Positions 54,001 to 61,505 are shown, counted from the stretch's first letter. The stretch: 64,000 nt of DNA from AC-32 sp963813435 (GCA_963813435.1 CAWEYY010000002.1:310001-374000); one strand, 5' to 3'. Numbers and translations: made by a program. Notes: generated by a model from the letters alone, not told the origin.

Positions 54001-54336
54001 CACTGCCCTCAGTGCGTCGTCCTCGTGCACCTTCGGGACACCGAAGACGGCCATCACGGCGTCGCCGATGAACTTCTCGACCACGCCCCCGTGCCGCTCG
54101 AGCACCAGCCTCATCTCGTCGAAGTAGCGGGAGACGAGCCGGCGCAGCGACTCGGGATCGAGATCCTGCCCGAGGCGCGTCGAGTCGGTGACATCCGAGA
54201 ACAGGACGGTCACGACCTTGCGCACCTCTGAGTCCGGGTTCGGCGGGGAGCCGAGTGCGGTCGCGCATGCCCGGCAGAACCGAGCATCCGGCTCGTTCTC
54301 GGCGCCGCACTCCGAACAAGTCATTCTCGTGCCCAT
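51088..54336 (-). CDS. class III adenylate/guanylate cyclase fused to AAA ATPase and TPR domains
   Basis: About 1082 residues from ATG 54334-54336. Order of domains: zinc ribbon (CSECGAENEPDARFCRAC, about 6-23); cyclase homology domain (about 40-215) with VTVLFSDVTDSTRLG, metal Asp residues, FIGDAVMAVFG and AGDTVNTASRLE; an ATPase with GAAGVGKSRLSHEF and FDDIQWGE; then TPR-like repeats (about 600-1050) rich in Ala and Arg. It could make cAMP or act as a signalling ATPase (LuxR/MalT-like design without a DNA-binding end). Substrate and output are unknown. Confidence 0.88.
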   Translation of the reverse strand: MGTRMTCSECGAENEPDARFCRACATALGSPPNPDSEVRKVVTVLFSDVTDSTRLGQDLDPESLRRLVSRYFDEMRLVLERHGGVVEKFIGDAVMAVFGVPKVHEDDALRAVRAAFEMRDELRRLNDELQRDWGVTLVARTGLNTGEVIAGDPGRGQSFVAGDTVNTASRLEGAAQPGEILIGEPTYRLVRECVSVEDVGPLALKGLREPVPAFRLLALDPSAPGWTRRLDSPLVDRGRELAVLEGLEQRAEGAEAALVALIGAAGVGKSRLSHEFLAKVRGHATVLRGRCLPYGEGITFWPIAAVLREAAGIDERDGPEEAQRKISELLGDKGDAVLVGERLATLLRASPDTPGIQETFWAVRKLFEHLGEKRPLVVVFDDIQWGEATFLDLLEYLADWMRTAPVLFLCLARPELLEVRPGWMSTKQNATLVALEPLRAADINRLIRNLSSGAEFTGEARIRIAELAEGNPLFVEETLRMLIDDGILRRVDGKWQVAGDLTGLAIPPTINALLTARLERLDPEERAVIERASIVGRVFSWKAVSLLSPKELRPRVILSLQSLTRKELIRPDYSETEDETSFRFAHILVRDAAYKAIPKADRADHHEALAEWLEVDARELAGEYEEIVGYHLAQARELLLELGPASERTDRLGARAATVLAAAGRRAFGRGDMPAAVKLLSRAAALLPEREPERAELLIQLAFALFETGDFARLQDVVVETRETAAASGDPSLEAYAAIIGLWIDISWNPEGWVDEAEREATRAISAFEAAGDQRGLAKGWGLLGLVSLVRAQFSAAEEAWEKAAAHAQQAGDRRDELESLSWVPLAIWAGPTRTDEGLKRCEDVLRRARGDRKVMASALIAQATFTAEMGRFDEARTLLDRAKALLEEVALTVWLAGPLAQFAGWVELLAGDPARAELELRRGYDKLTEIGELSWLSTTTALLAEVVCAQGRDDEAEGLTVASEESADLEDVYSHALLRCVRAKVLARRGDTKASDRLAREAVALADSTDFPDLRWLTRIGHAGILRLAGRGDGAEAVLREAIEIAEEKGSLVAASRARDLLSAAGETSPVEGAEDRKSHA

Positions 54337-54458
54337 CTTGGCGACCACCCCGTCCGCAAACGGCCCCGTCACGGGCCTAGCTCGAGTCCTTCCTTGCCTC
54401 GAGGCCATTGTGTGCTCGGCGTGAGGTCGTGGCAAGCGAGGACCGGTCCGATTCACGC

Positions 54459-54488
54459 TTGACAGCGGGACGGAAAGGGAGTTACGTA
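54459..54488 (+). promoter_or_regulatory. sigma-70 type promoter of the small-protein/HDO cassette
   Basis: TTGACA (54459-54464) is a perfect -35. TACGTA (54483-54488, spacing 18) or TTACGT (spacing 17) serves as -10. The expected transcript start is near 54495 and a GAGAGGGGG ribosome site precedes the GTG at 54522. It is the best full consensus promoter in the window. Confidence 0.6.
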
Positions 54489-54521
54489 GGTCGCCGACCC
54501 GACCGAGAGAGGGGGCGTTCT

Positions 54522-54854
54522 GTGGCCCAGGCACAACAACAGCCCACGCCTAACCAGCTCAAGCGCAGGAAGAGGGCGGTCGCCGCCTTTGCAGACAACA
54601 TCAATAAGCCCGCGGAGCGAAAGAAGCTCACGCCAAAGACGTACAAAGGAACAGTCACTAGCTGGCTGAAGCCGCTGGGCCTGAACTACCAAGACATCCC
54701 GCCGGACGTGCATAACTTTTTCAAGGGCCTCACACAGGCAGAGCTGAGCGGACTCGCGAAGCTGCAGCACTTCATGACCACCGAGAAGGTGAAGGGCCTC
54801 TACGAGATCATCCCGAAATCCAACCCGCCTAAAGGGACGCTCGCGAAGCTCTAG
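54522..54854 (+). CDS. small Lys-rich protein of unknown family, low GC
   Basis: 110 residues from GTG 54522. The N-terminal 30 residues are Gln and basic (KRRKRAVAAFAD), and a middle section KKLTPKTYKGTVTSWLKPLG leads to DIPPDVHNFFKGLTQAELSG. The end is Pro/Lys rich (KSNPPKGTLAKL). There is no signal peptide, no Cys and no recognised domain. By hand count bases 54601-54840 are 57 percent GC, against 73 percent in a 60-base stretch of the next gene, which suggests transfer or strong constraint. It is followed five bases later by an HDO enzyme. Confidence 0.7.
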   Translation: MAQAQQQPTPNQLKRRKRAVAAFADNINKPAERKKLTPKTYKGTVTSWLKPLGLNYQDIPPDVHNFFKGLTQAELSGLAKLQHFMTTEKVKGLYEIIPKSNPPKGTLAKL

Positions 54855-54859
54855 CCGAC

Positions 54860-55558
54860 ATGTCTCACGTACAGGAGGTCCCCCTGACGGCGAGCGGGCA
54901 CCTGCGGCGCAAGATCGGTCTCGTCCTGCCCGCGCTCGTGGACGCGAGCGACCGGGTCTGCAAGCACCCCCGCGTGCGCGAGCTCTACCCCGAGTACCTC
55001 GTCACCTCGCACTGCATCATCCGCGCGAGCGTTCCGTTGATGGAGACCGGCCGCGAGCGAGCGCTGGCGCTTGCGGACGACGACCCGGTGGCTGCGGCGC
55101 TCGCGCCGTACTACGAGCATCACATTCCGGAGGAGCTCCATCACGATGACTGGCTACTCGACGACCTCGAGGTGCTCGGCCGGGAGCGCTCGGACGTCCT
55201 TTCGCGCATTCCCACGCCGACCGTCGCCGCGCTGGTCGGAGCGCAGTACTACTGGATGCTCCATTTCCACCCGGTCGCGCTCCTCGGCTACATCGCCGTT
55301 CTCGAGGGCTACCCGCCGACGCCCGAGCTGATCGACGACCTGGTGGCGAGCACGGGGTACGACCGGAGCGCCTTCCGCACGCTGGTCGCGCACGCCGAGC
55401 TCGACCCCGGCCACAGCGACGAGCTCGACGAGCTGCTCGACGGGCTCCCCCTTACCAGGCAGCAGTCCGGGGTCGTCGGCCTCAGCGCGATGACGACGGT
55501 CGAGCTGTACGCCCGCGCCCTCGACGAGGTCGTCGACGAGTACGGAGGCGCCGACTAG
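54860..55558 (+). CDS. iron-containing redox enzyme, haem-oxygenase-like di-iron (HDO) family
   Basis: 232 residues from ATG 54860. The helical HDO fold is supported by a full set of candidate iron ligands: E92 and H95 in EELHHDDWLLDDLE, E149 in VLEGYPP, and H178-x3-D182-x2-H185 in HAELDPGH, the spacing typical of the superfamily (UndA, BesC, CADD). Members cleave or oxidise small molecules or lysine side chains with O2. The gene is the second of a two-gene unit; the small upstream protein may be its substrate or partner, which is inference. Confidence 0.8.
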   Translation: MSHVQEVPLTASGHLRRKIGLVLPALVDASDRVCKHPRVRELYPEYLVTSHCIIRASVPLMETGRERALALADDDPVAAALAPYYEHHIPEELHHDDWLLDDLEVLGRERSDVLSRIPTPTVAALVGAQYYWMLHFHPVALLGYIAVLEGYPPTPELIDDLVASTGYDRSAFRTLVAHAELDPGHSDELDELLDGLPLTRQQSGVVGLSAMTTVELYARALDEVVDEYGGAD

Positions 55559-55590
55559 ATCCGTGGCTCGCTGAGCTCCGGTCCAAAGAA

Positions 55591-55616
55591 GAAGGGCGGC
55601 CCGTAAGCCGCCCTTC
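55591..55616 (+). terminator. hairpin terminator after the HDO gene
   Basis: GAAGGGCGGC and GCCGCCCTTC form a perfect ten-base stem around a six-base loop (CCGTAA), 32 bases after the HDO stop. There is no U tract. Confidence 0.6.
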
Positions 55617-55742
55617 ATGCCTGCGCGTCCTTCCGTCTCTGCGGCCCAGACGTCAGTTCGCGCATATCGGATGCTGCCTCGTTCGAGCGGTTCTTCCGTC
55701 CCCCAGGTGGGGGATTTGCAGGGCAAAGCTCCAGACAACACA

Positions 55743-55769
55743 AAGCGGGGCCGCCGCCTGGCCCCGCTT
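55743..55769. terminator. second hairpin in the intergenic region
   Basis: AAGCGGGGCC and GGCCCCGCTT form a perfect ten-base stem around a seven-base loop. Either a terminator for the convergent gene at 55946 or part of a structured RNA. Confidence 0.4.
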
Positions 55770-55945
55770 CGAGTCTCCAGTGAGAGGAGAAGCCGCAGTT
55801 GAGATCCGACGGGCCCCGCCGCATTGAGGCCCTTCAGTCTTTCCGAGGCGCCCCCGCCGCATCGGGGCGCGTTCTCGGTTGCAGACGGAGTATCGCCAGC
55901 GGGGATCGCTTGACCCATCACTCGTACTTGGTTGACCGCCCTACT

Positions 55946-56578
55946 TCACTCCTGGGATGCCTCCCAGATGCGCCAATCCAGCTCGTAAGCCTTGATTCCA
56001 AGCCGTTTTGCCGCCCTCGAGACCACCTCGATGACCTCCGAGTCGCCGAGCGGCCGCCCGGCGGCCGATTCGGCAAACCGCCTGACATGGACGTCGGGCT
56101 TGACGGTGTCGACCCCCTGGCGCATGAGCAGCGACTCGTAGACGGCGCGTCCGAGCCCCTTGACGCGTCCGTGGAAGTCGTCTTCGAAGGTGCTCCGGTG
56201 CGCCCACTGCGCGAGAGTCGCCCGATCGGCCACGCCGATGCTGCGGAAGTACGCGGCCAGTCCGCGCAGCTGCCCGGCGCGCGTCCACAGGTTGTAGCCC
56301 CAGAGGTACTGCGCGAGAGCGGTGTTGCCCTCCTTGTCGTCCGCGAAGCGCCCGAGCACGCGCTCGAGATCGTCCAGCGAGCGCACCTCGTCCCAGCGGT
56401 GCTCGCGGAAATGCGCGAGCGCCTTGACGACGATCGCCGTCTTGAGCATGTAGTCGACGACCGTCACGAGCAGGTTGACGACGTAGTCGTCCTCGAGAGA
56501 CGAGCCCTCCGCGGGCGGCAGGGCCTTGGCGGCCAAGGCGACCTTCGTCACGTCGCTGTCGCTGATTGCGCCTGCCAT
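55946..56578 (-). CDS. DNA glycosylase-like protein (HhH-GPD superfamily)
   Basis: 210 residues from ATG 56576-56578. The C-terminal half carries LLMRQGVDTVKPDVHVRRF (about 153-171), which is the helix-hairpin-helix GPD pattern with the catalytic-type Lys and Asp. It ends in an Arg/Trp-rich helix (AYELDWRIWEASQE). No iron-sulphur cysteine cluster is present, so it is closer to AlkA or Ogg-type relatives than MutY or Nth. Substrate unknown. It is divergent from the aminotransferase gene. Confidence 0.7.
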   Translation of the reverse strand: MAGAISDSDVTKVALAAKALPPAEGSSLEDDYVVNLLVTVVDYMLKTAIVVKALAHFREHRWDEVRSLDDLERVLGRFADDKEGNTALAQYLWGYNLWTRAGQLRGLAAYFRSIGVADRATLAQWAHRSTFEDDFHGRVKGLGRAVYESLLMRQGVDTVKPDVHVRRFAESAAGRPLGDSEVIEVVSRAAKRLGIKAYELDWRIWEASQE

Positions 56579-56602
56579 CGAGCTTCGAGCCTAGAGCCTG
56601 TT

Positions 56603-56608
56603 TACGAT
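56603..56608 (+). promoter_or_regulatory. candidate -10 box for the aminotransferase gene
   Basis: TACGAT ends eight bases before the ATG at 56617, giving a leaderless or nearly leaderless transcript. The divergent gene starts only 38 bases away. Confidence 0.42.
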
Positions 56609-56616
56609 CGGGCGCG

Positions 56617-57747
56617 ATGCGGACCCAGCCGGTGCGAGTCGAGCGGTTGCCCGAGCAGTACTTCGGAGCGCTGCTCGCGCGCGTCTCCGCAGCCGCGGCC
56701 GCCGACGGAGAGCCCCTCATCGACCTCGGGCGCGGGAATCCGGAGACCGGCCCGCCGCCGCACGTGGTCGAGGCGCTCGCGCGCGATGCGTCCGACGAGA
56801 CCGCCCACGGGTACGCGCCGTTCCGCGGGCTGCCCGAGCTGCGCAAGGCGATCGCCGAGCGGTACCGCGACCACTACGGCGTCGCCGTCGACCCGGACGC
56901 GGAGGTCGCCCTCGTTCCCGGGACGAAGACGGCGATCGTCGAGCTCTCGCTCGTGCTCGCCGACGAGGGCCAGGTCGTCGTGCTGCCCGACCCCTACTAC
57001 CCCGACTACCCGTCGGGGCCCGCGCTCGCCGGGGCGCAAACCGGCTACGTCCCGCTTCTCCGCGAGAGAGGTTGGGCGCCCGACTTCTCGCAAGCGCCGA
57101 CCGAGGACGTGGCCGCCGTCTACCTCAACTACCCCTCGAACCCGTGCGCGGTCGCTGCGCCCGACGGCGTGTTCGAGGGCGCGATCGCGTACGCGCGTGA
57201 GACCGACGCTGCGGTCGTGCACGACTTCGCCTACGGCGACCTCGTCTTCGACGGGCACCGGTCGCGCAGCTTCCTCGCCGCACCCGGCGCGAAGGAGGTC
57301 GGGGTCGAGATGTTCTCGATGTCGAAGTCGTACGGGATGGCCGGGTGGCGGGTCGGGTTCGTCGTCGGGAACGCCGAGATCGTCGAGCGGGTCAACCTGC
57401 TCAACGACCACTGCCGCGTCGGGATCTTCCGGCCGGTCCAGGAAGCCTGCATCGCGGCGCTGACAGGGCCGCAGGAGTCGGTCGCCGAGCGGCGCGACAC
57501 CTACCAGCGGCGCCGCGACCGCGTGCGGGAGGTGCTCGGGCACTCGGTCTGCGAGGGGACGTTCTACGTCTGGCTCGAGCTCCCGGACGGCGTCACCGCC
57601 GGGAGCCTGCTCGCCGAACAACGAGTCGCCGTCTCGCCCGGTGGCGGGTTCGGCTCACGCGGCGAAGGCTGGGTCCGCCTCTCGCTCGCGGTCACGGACG
57701 AGACGCTCGAGCGAGGGCTCGAGCGCCTCGTGCGCGTGTTGGGCTAG
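56617..57747 (+). CDS. class I/II pyridoxal-phosphate aminotransferase
   Basis: 376 residues from ATG 56617. N175 in NYPSNP, D203 and Y206 in HDFAYGDL, and the Schiff-base Lys K237 in MSKSYGMAGWRVGF are in place. EGTFYVWLELP near 310 and GGGFGSRGEGWVRLSL near 345 complete the fold. The sequence resembles the LL-diaminopimelate/aspartate branch, but the substrate is not certain. Its stop shares CTAG with the following convergent gene. Confidence 0.9.
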   Translation: MRTQPVRVERLPEQYFGALLARVSAAAAADGEPLIDLGRGNPETGPPPHVVEALARDASDETAHGYAPFRGLPELRKAIAERYRDHYGVAVDPDAEVALVPGTKTAIVELSLVLADEGQVVVLPDPYYPDYPSGPALAGAQTGYVPLLRERGWAPDFSQAPTEDVAAVYLNYPSNPCAVAAPDGVFEGAIAYARETDAAVVHDFAYGDLVFDGHRSRSFLAAPGAKEVGVEMFSMSKSYGMAGWRVGFVVGNAEIVERVNLLNDHCRVGIFRPVQEACIAALTGPQESVAERRDTYQRRRDRVREVLGHSVCEGTFYVWLELPDGVTAGSLLAEQRVAVSPGGGFGSRGEGWVRLSLAVTDETLERGLERLVRVLG

Positions 57748-58055
57748 ACGCTCGCGGTCTCGAGCTCGACGACTGTCGCCTCGAACAGCGATACCGACTC
57801 GATCGTGAGGCCGAGCCCGGCCACGAGCTGTTCGCGGCGAGCGGCGAGCGTCTCCTCGGAGGTCTTCGCCGCCTCCTCGCTGTTCCAGAGGATGATCGCC
57901 TTCGCGCTGGCGTTGTCCCTGTTCCACAGCGCGATGTAGCCCGCGTAGCCGTCGTATTCGCGAAGCATCGGGATAACCGTCCCGACGATCGTGTTGATCG
58001 CGTTCTCACGCTTCTCGGGGTCGGCGCCCGAGAAGGAGATGAGCCGTGCGTACAT
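57744..58055 (-). CDS. dimeric alpha/beta-barrel (antibiotic biosynthesis monooxygenase-like) protein
   Basis: 103 residues from ATG 58053-58055. The ferredoxin-like fold is suggested by RLISFSGADPEKRENAI at the start, IPMLREYDGYAGYIALWNRD (28-47) and AIILWNSEEAAKTSEETL. Family members are small monooxygenases or haem-degrading proteins, and many have no known reaction. The conserved Trp and Tyr residues fit a small hydrophobic cavity. It lies on the minus strand next to a small membrane protein gene. Confidence 0.75.
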   Translation of the reverse strand: MYARLISFSGADPEKRENAINTIVGTVIPMLREYDGYAGYIALWNRDNASAKAIILWNSEEAAKTSEETLAARREQLVAGLGLTIESVSLFEATVVELETASV

Positions 58056-58082
58056 GACGCCTCCTTGTCTGGTGTGTGCTCG

Positions 58083-58271
58083 CTACTCCTCGCTGCGACG
58101 GCTGCGCACGAAGGCCAGCGCGCCGGCGAGGCCCGCGGCTGCCAGCGCGATCAGCGACGCGCCCTGTCGTCGCCGGTCGAACGAGCGGGCTTTCCGGATC
58201 CTGCGCATGATGCGGTGAGTCTGGATGAAACCCCAGCCGACCAATGCGTTGCGGCGGGTGAAGATGGCCAC
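58083..58271 (-). CDS. small hypothetical membrane protein
   Basis: 62 residues from GTG 58271. A basic N-terminal stretch (about 20-38, IMRRIRKARSFDRRRQ) precedes one transmembrane helix (about 39-55), and the end is RSRRSEE. No domain is recognised. The composition and single helix make it a plausible real gene, but it is short and lacks a strong ribosome-binding site. Confidence 0.5.
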   Translation of the reverse strand: MAIFTRRNALVGWGFIQTHRIMRRIRKARSFDRRRQGASLIALAAAGLAGALAFVRSRRSEE

Positions 58272-58300
58272 GCGGGAGTGTTCTAACAGCTAGCCGAAGC

Positions 58301-59704
58301 TCATGCGCTGGCCGCCGCCCTCCGCTTGTTCGGCATGTGGATCGCGCGGCCGAGGGCGAGGAGGCCGGCCTCCTTGATCGCCTCGGAGAGGGTCGGGTGC
58401 GCCGTCATGCCGTCGGCGACGGTCTCGACGGTCGCCTCGGCGTCGAGCGCAACCGTTCCGGCCTCGATCAGGTCGGTCACGTGCGGGCCGACCATGACGA
58501 CCCCTAGGAGCTCGCCGTAGCGGCTCTCGTGGATCGACTTGACCCAGCCGACGGTCTCGTTCTGCATCACGGCGCGGGCGTTTGCGACCCACGGGAACAC
58601 GCCAACCTCGACGTCGTCTCCGTACCGCTCGCGCGCCTCGGCCTCGGTGAGCCCGACGCTTGCGATCTCCGGATCCGTGTAGATGGGCCGCGGAACGCCA
58701 CGGTTGTCGACGATCGCGTCGTGGCCCATCGCGTTCTCGGCCGCGACCTCGCCCTCCCGGAAGGCCGTGTGCGCGAGCTGCCAGTAGCCGGCGCAGTCGC
58801 CGACCGCGTAGATGTGGGGCTGGGTCGTCCGGCGGTGCTCGTCGGCGGCGATTCCGGTGCGCGTGTCGTACTCAACGCCGATCTCCTCGAGGCCGAGGCC
58901 CTCGACTGCAGGGCCGCGGCCGGTCGCGACGAGCATCAGGCTCGCCTTCGTCGACTCGCCGCCGTGGTGCACACGGAGGCCGTTGTCGGTCTCCTCGACC
59001 CGGTCGCAGGTCGTCTCGAGATGGAGCGTGATGTCGCGCTTGCCGAACTGCTTGGCGAGCTCCTTCGCCGCGTCGGCGTCCTCCTGCGGGATCAGCTGCG
59101 GCAGCATCTCGATGATCTTCACCTCGGAGCCGAAGCGGTTGAAGATCGACGCGAACTCGCAGCCGATGATTCCGCCGCCGAGGACGACGAGGCGCTTGGG
59201 CACCTCGGTCTGCGCGAGAAGCCCGGTCGAGTCGACGCAGCGCTTGGAGTCGAGGCCGTCGATCGGCGGGCGCAGCGGGTACGAGCCCGTCGCGATGATC
59301 GCCTGCTTGAACGTGACGTCCTCGCCGCCCTCGACCGCGATCGTGTTCGGGCCGCTGAAGCGGCCGGTGCCCTTGACCCATTCGACGCCGTTCGCCTTGA
59401 ACAGGCTCGCGACGCCGCTCGTCATCTGCTTGACGACCGCCGCCTTCCAGTCGTTCGCCGCGGCGAAGTCGAGGGTCGGCAGGCCCGTCTGGACGCCGAA
59501 CTTCGGGAAGCTCTCCTGGGCCTCCTTCAGCGCGAAGGCGGTCTGCACCCAGGCCTTGGTCGGGATGCAGCCGACGCGCAGGCAGGTGCCGCCGAGCTCC
59601 GGCTCCTTCTCGATGCAGACGGCCTTGGCGCCGAGCTGCGCGGCGCGGATCGCCGCCGTGTAGCCGCCCGGGCCGCCGCCGAGGACGGCAACGTCACATT
59701 CCAT
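58301..59704 (-). CDS. lpdA: dihydrolipoamide dehydrogenase
   Basis: 467 residues from ATG 59702-59704; longer readings upstream run into repeat B. The FAD motif GGGPGGYTAAIRAAQLG is at 8-24, the redox disulphide GGTCLRVGCIPTK at 37-49, NAD motif VLGGGIIGCEFAS near 176, AVGDCAGYWQLAHTA near 309 and the C-terminal AHPTLSEA with catalytic His. It regenerates lipoamide in the 2-oxoacid dehydrogenase and glycine cleavage complexes. No E1 or E2 gene is adjacent. Confidence 0.95.
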   Translation of the reverse strand: MECDVAVLGGGPGGYTAAIRAAQLGAKAVCIEKEPELGGTCLRVGCIPTKAWVQTAFALKEAQESFPKFGVQTGLPTLDFAAANDWKAAVVKQMTSGVASLFKANGVEWVKGTGRFSGPNTIAVEGGEDVTFKQAIIATGSYPLRPPIDGLDSKRCVDSTGLLAQTEVPKRLVVLGGGIIGCEFASIFNRFGSEVKIIEMLPQLIPQEDADAAKELAKQFGKRDITLHLETTCDRVEETDNGLRVHHGGESTKASLMLVATGRGPAVEGLGLEEIGVEYDTRTGIAADEHRRTTQPHIYAVGDCAGYWQLAHTAFREGEVAAENAMGHDAIVDNRGVPRPIYTDPEIASVGLTEAEARERYGDDVEVGVFPWVANARAVMQNETVGWVKSIHESRYGELLGVVMVGPHVTDLIEAGTVALDAEATVETVADGMTAHPTLSEAIKEAGLLALGRAIHMPNKRRAAASA

Positions 59705-59756
59705 CGTCTCTGGCTCCTCGCTTGGGTTCGGGGCGATCCTAGCGGCGGGGCGCAAA

Positions 59757-59836
59757 GTCACGCTTCCGGCACAGAGGCGTGACACACCCGTGACAGTTTG
59801 CTCGGTACGCTCATTGCGGGTGGTGGTTCGGGGTGG
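59757..59836. repeat. interspersed repeat, family B copy 3 (divergent)
   Basis: GTCACGCTTCCGGCAC-type left end, CGTGACA in the middle and GGTACGCTC-GGGTGG on the right, in the same order as copies 1 (15713-15789) and 2 (18773-18848) but with more changes. It lies between cydC and lpdA and overlaps the last codons of cydC. Confidence 0.6.
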
Positions 59837-61505
59837 CCCCAGAGGCGGAGGGGTCGACGACTCGGCCGGCGGAGAGCTCGACGATCTCGTCGACCTGGTC
59901 GAGGCCTTCCGGGCGGTGGGTTATCAGGAGGACGGAGCGGTCGCCGACGGCGTCGAGGATGTCGTGCATCAGGGCTTCGGCGGTTGGCGGGTCGAGGTGC
60001 GCGGTTGGCTCGTCGAGGACGAGCACCGGGGCGTCGGCGAGAAGCGCGCGTGCCAGGGCCAGCCGCTGGCGCTGGCCGCCCGAGAGCTGACGCCCCTCCT
60101 CGCCGACCAGCGTGTTCCAGCCGTCGGGAAGACCGTTGACCCAGTCCCAGAGCCGAGCTCTCCGGAGCGCGTCCTCCGCCTCGCGCTCGCTCGCGTCGGG
60201 CCGGGCCAGCCGGACGTTCTCGAGAATGCTCGTCGAGAACAGGTGCGAGTCCTGCCCCGCGACGGCGATCGCGCGCCGGACGTCCTCCTGCCGGTACTCG
60301 CGCAGGTCGCGGCCGCCGAGCATGACCCGCCCTTCCTCCGGGTCGAGGAAGCGCAGGAGCAGGTTCGCGACGGTCGTCTTGCCCGCGCCGCTCTCCCCGA
60401 CGAGCGCCGTCCTCCGGCCGGGCTCCAGCCGCAAGTCGACGCCGTCCAGGGCCGGCCGCTCTCCCGGCCCGTAGCGCGCGCGGACGCCTTCGAGCGCGAC
60501 GCCGTAGTCGGACGGCGGCTGGGCGGGCTCGACGGGATCGCGGACGAGGGGCTCGCGGTCCATCAGCTCGAGGACGCGGCGACCGGCGGCGAGCGTCGCG
60601 GTCAGCTCCCGCGCGGCGGCCGGCAGCGGCTGGATCGCTTCGAACGACGCGAGCGCCAGCAGCGCTAGCGCGGCGATCAGCACGCGATTCAGCTCTCCCG
60701 CCGCGTGCGCCGAGACGCAGACGGCGAGCACGCCGGCCACCGTCGCGCCGGTCACGACGAGGCCGAGCCCGTCGCCGAGTCCACCCGCAAACGCATCGCG
60801 CCGCGTGATTCGCGCCAGCGAGCGATCGGCGTCGCGAACCCGGCCGAGGCGCTCTTCCTCCTGCCCGTAGACGACGAGCTCGGGCCCGCAATGCAGCAGG
60901 TCGACGAGCTCCGCGGCGAGCTCGCCTCGTGCGGATGCCTGCCGCTGCGCCGCGCGCCGGCCGAGCGCTCCTGCGATCGCGGGCACGGCGATCCCTCCGA
61001 CGAGCAGGCCCACCGCAAGCACGAGACCGGCCCAGGGAAGCACCGCGGCTGCGACTCCCACGGACACGGCGCCCGCGAGGACGGCCACAAGCGGGGGGCC
61101 GACTCCGCGCAGGTGCAGGTTCTGGAGCGCGTCGACGTCGGCGACCATCCGCGAGAGCAGGTCGCCCTGGCGGTATCCCTCGAGCTGCGCGGGCGCGAGC
61201 GGCTCGAGCCGCTCGTAGGCGCGGACGCGCACCCGGCCGAGCACGCGGAAGGCGAGGTCGTGCGAGGCGAGCCGCTCGAGGTACCGGGCAAGCGGGCGGG
61301 CCAGCCCGAAGAACCGCACCAGAACGATCGCCACCGTCAGGGAGAGCACGGCCGGCCGCTCGGCCGCGCGCGAGATCAGGTACCCGGCCGTCGCCATCAG
61401 CCCGACGCCGAAGAGCACGGTCAACGCGCCGAGCACGACCGAGAGCGCCACGCGGCCCCGCGGCGCCTCCGCGAGCGCGAGCAGACGCCGGAGCGTCGCC
61501 GTCAT
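59811..61505 (-). CDS. cydC: ABC exporter subunit CydC (thiol reductant, cytochrome bd assembly)
   Basis: 564 residues from ATG 61503-61505, overlapping the cydD stop. Six membrane helices are followed by the ATPase domain: Walker A VGESGAGKTTVA near 367, signature LSGGQRQRLALARAL near 471, and LDEPTAHLD. With CydD it forms a heterodimer that exports glutathione/cysteine-type thiols and is needed for cytochrome bd assembly. The last residues, ending PNHHPQ, fall in repeat B copy 3. Confidence 0.93.
   Translation of the reverse strand: MTATLRRLLALAEAPRGRVALSVVLGALTVLFGVGLMATAGYLISRAAERPAVLSLTVAIVLVRFFGLARPLARYLERLASHDLAFRVLGRVRVRAYERLEPLAPAQLEGYRQGDLLSRMVADVDALQNLHLRGVGPPLVAVLAGAVSVGVAAAVLPWAGLVLAVGLLVGGIAVPAIAGALGRRAAQRQASARGELAAELVDLLHCGPELVVYGQEEERLGRVRDADRSLARITRRDAFAGGLGDGLGLVVTGATVAGVLAVCVSAHAAGELNRVLIAALALLALASFEAIQPLPAAARELTATLAAGRRVLELMDREPLVRDPVEPAQPPSDYGVALEGVRARYGPGERPALDGVDLRLEPGRRTALVGESGAGKTTVANLLLRFLDPEEGRVMLGGRDLREYRQEDVRRAIAVAGQDSHLFSTSILENVRLARPDASEREAEDALRRARLWDWVNGLPDGWNTLVGEEGRQLSGGQRQRLALARALLADAPVLVLDEPTAHLDPPTAEALMHDILDAVGDRSVLLITHRPEGLDQVDEIVELSAGRVVDPSASGATPNHHPQ

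Larger units (their letters stand above)
55559..55945. other. hairpin-rich non-coding region
   Basis: 387 bases between convergent genes with no credible reading frame. Besides the two stems listed separately, a CCCCCA-GG-TGGGGG hairpin lies at 55700-55713, and a CGCCCC/GGGGCG stem lies at about 55845-55872. It may hold terminators only or a small structured RNA. Confidence 0.5.
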
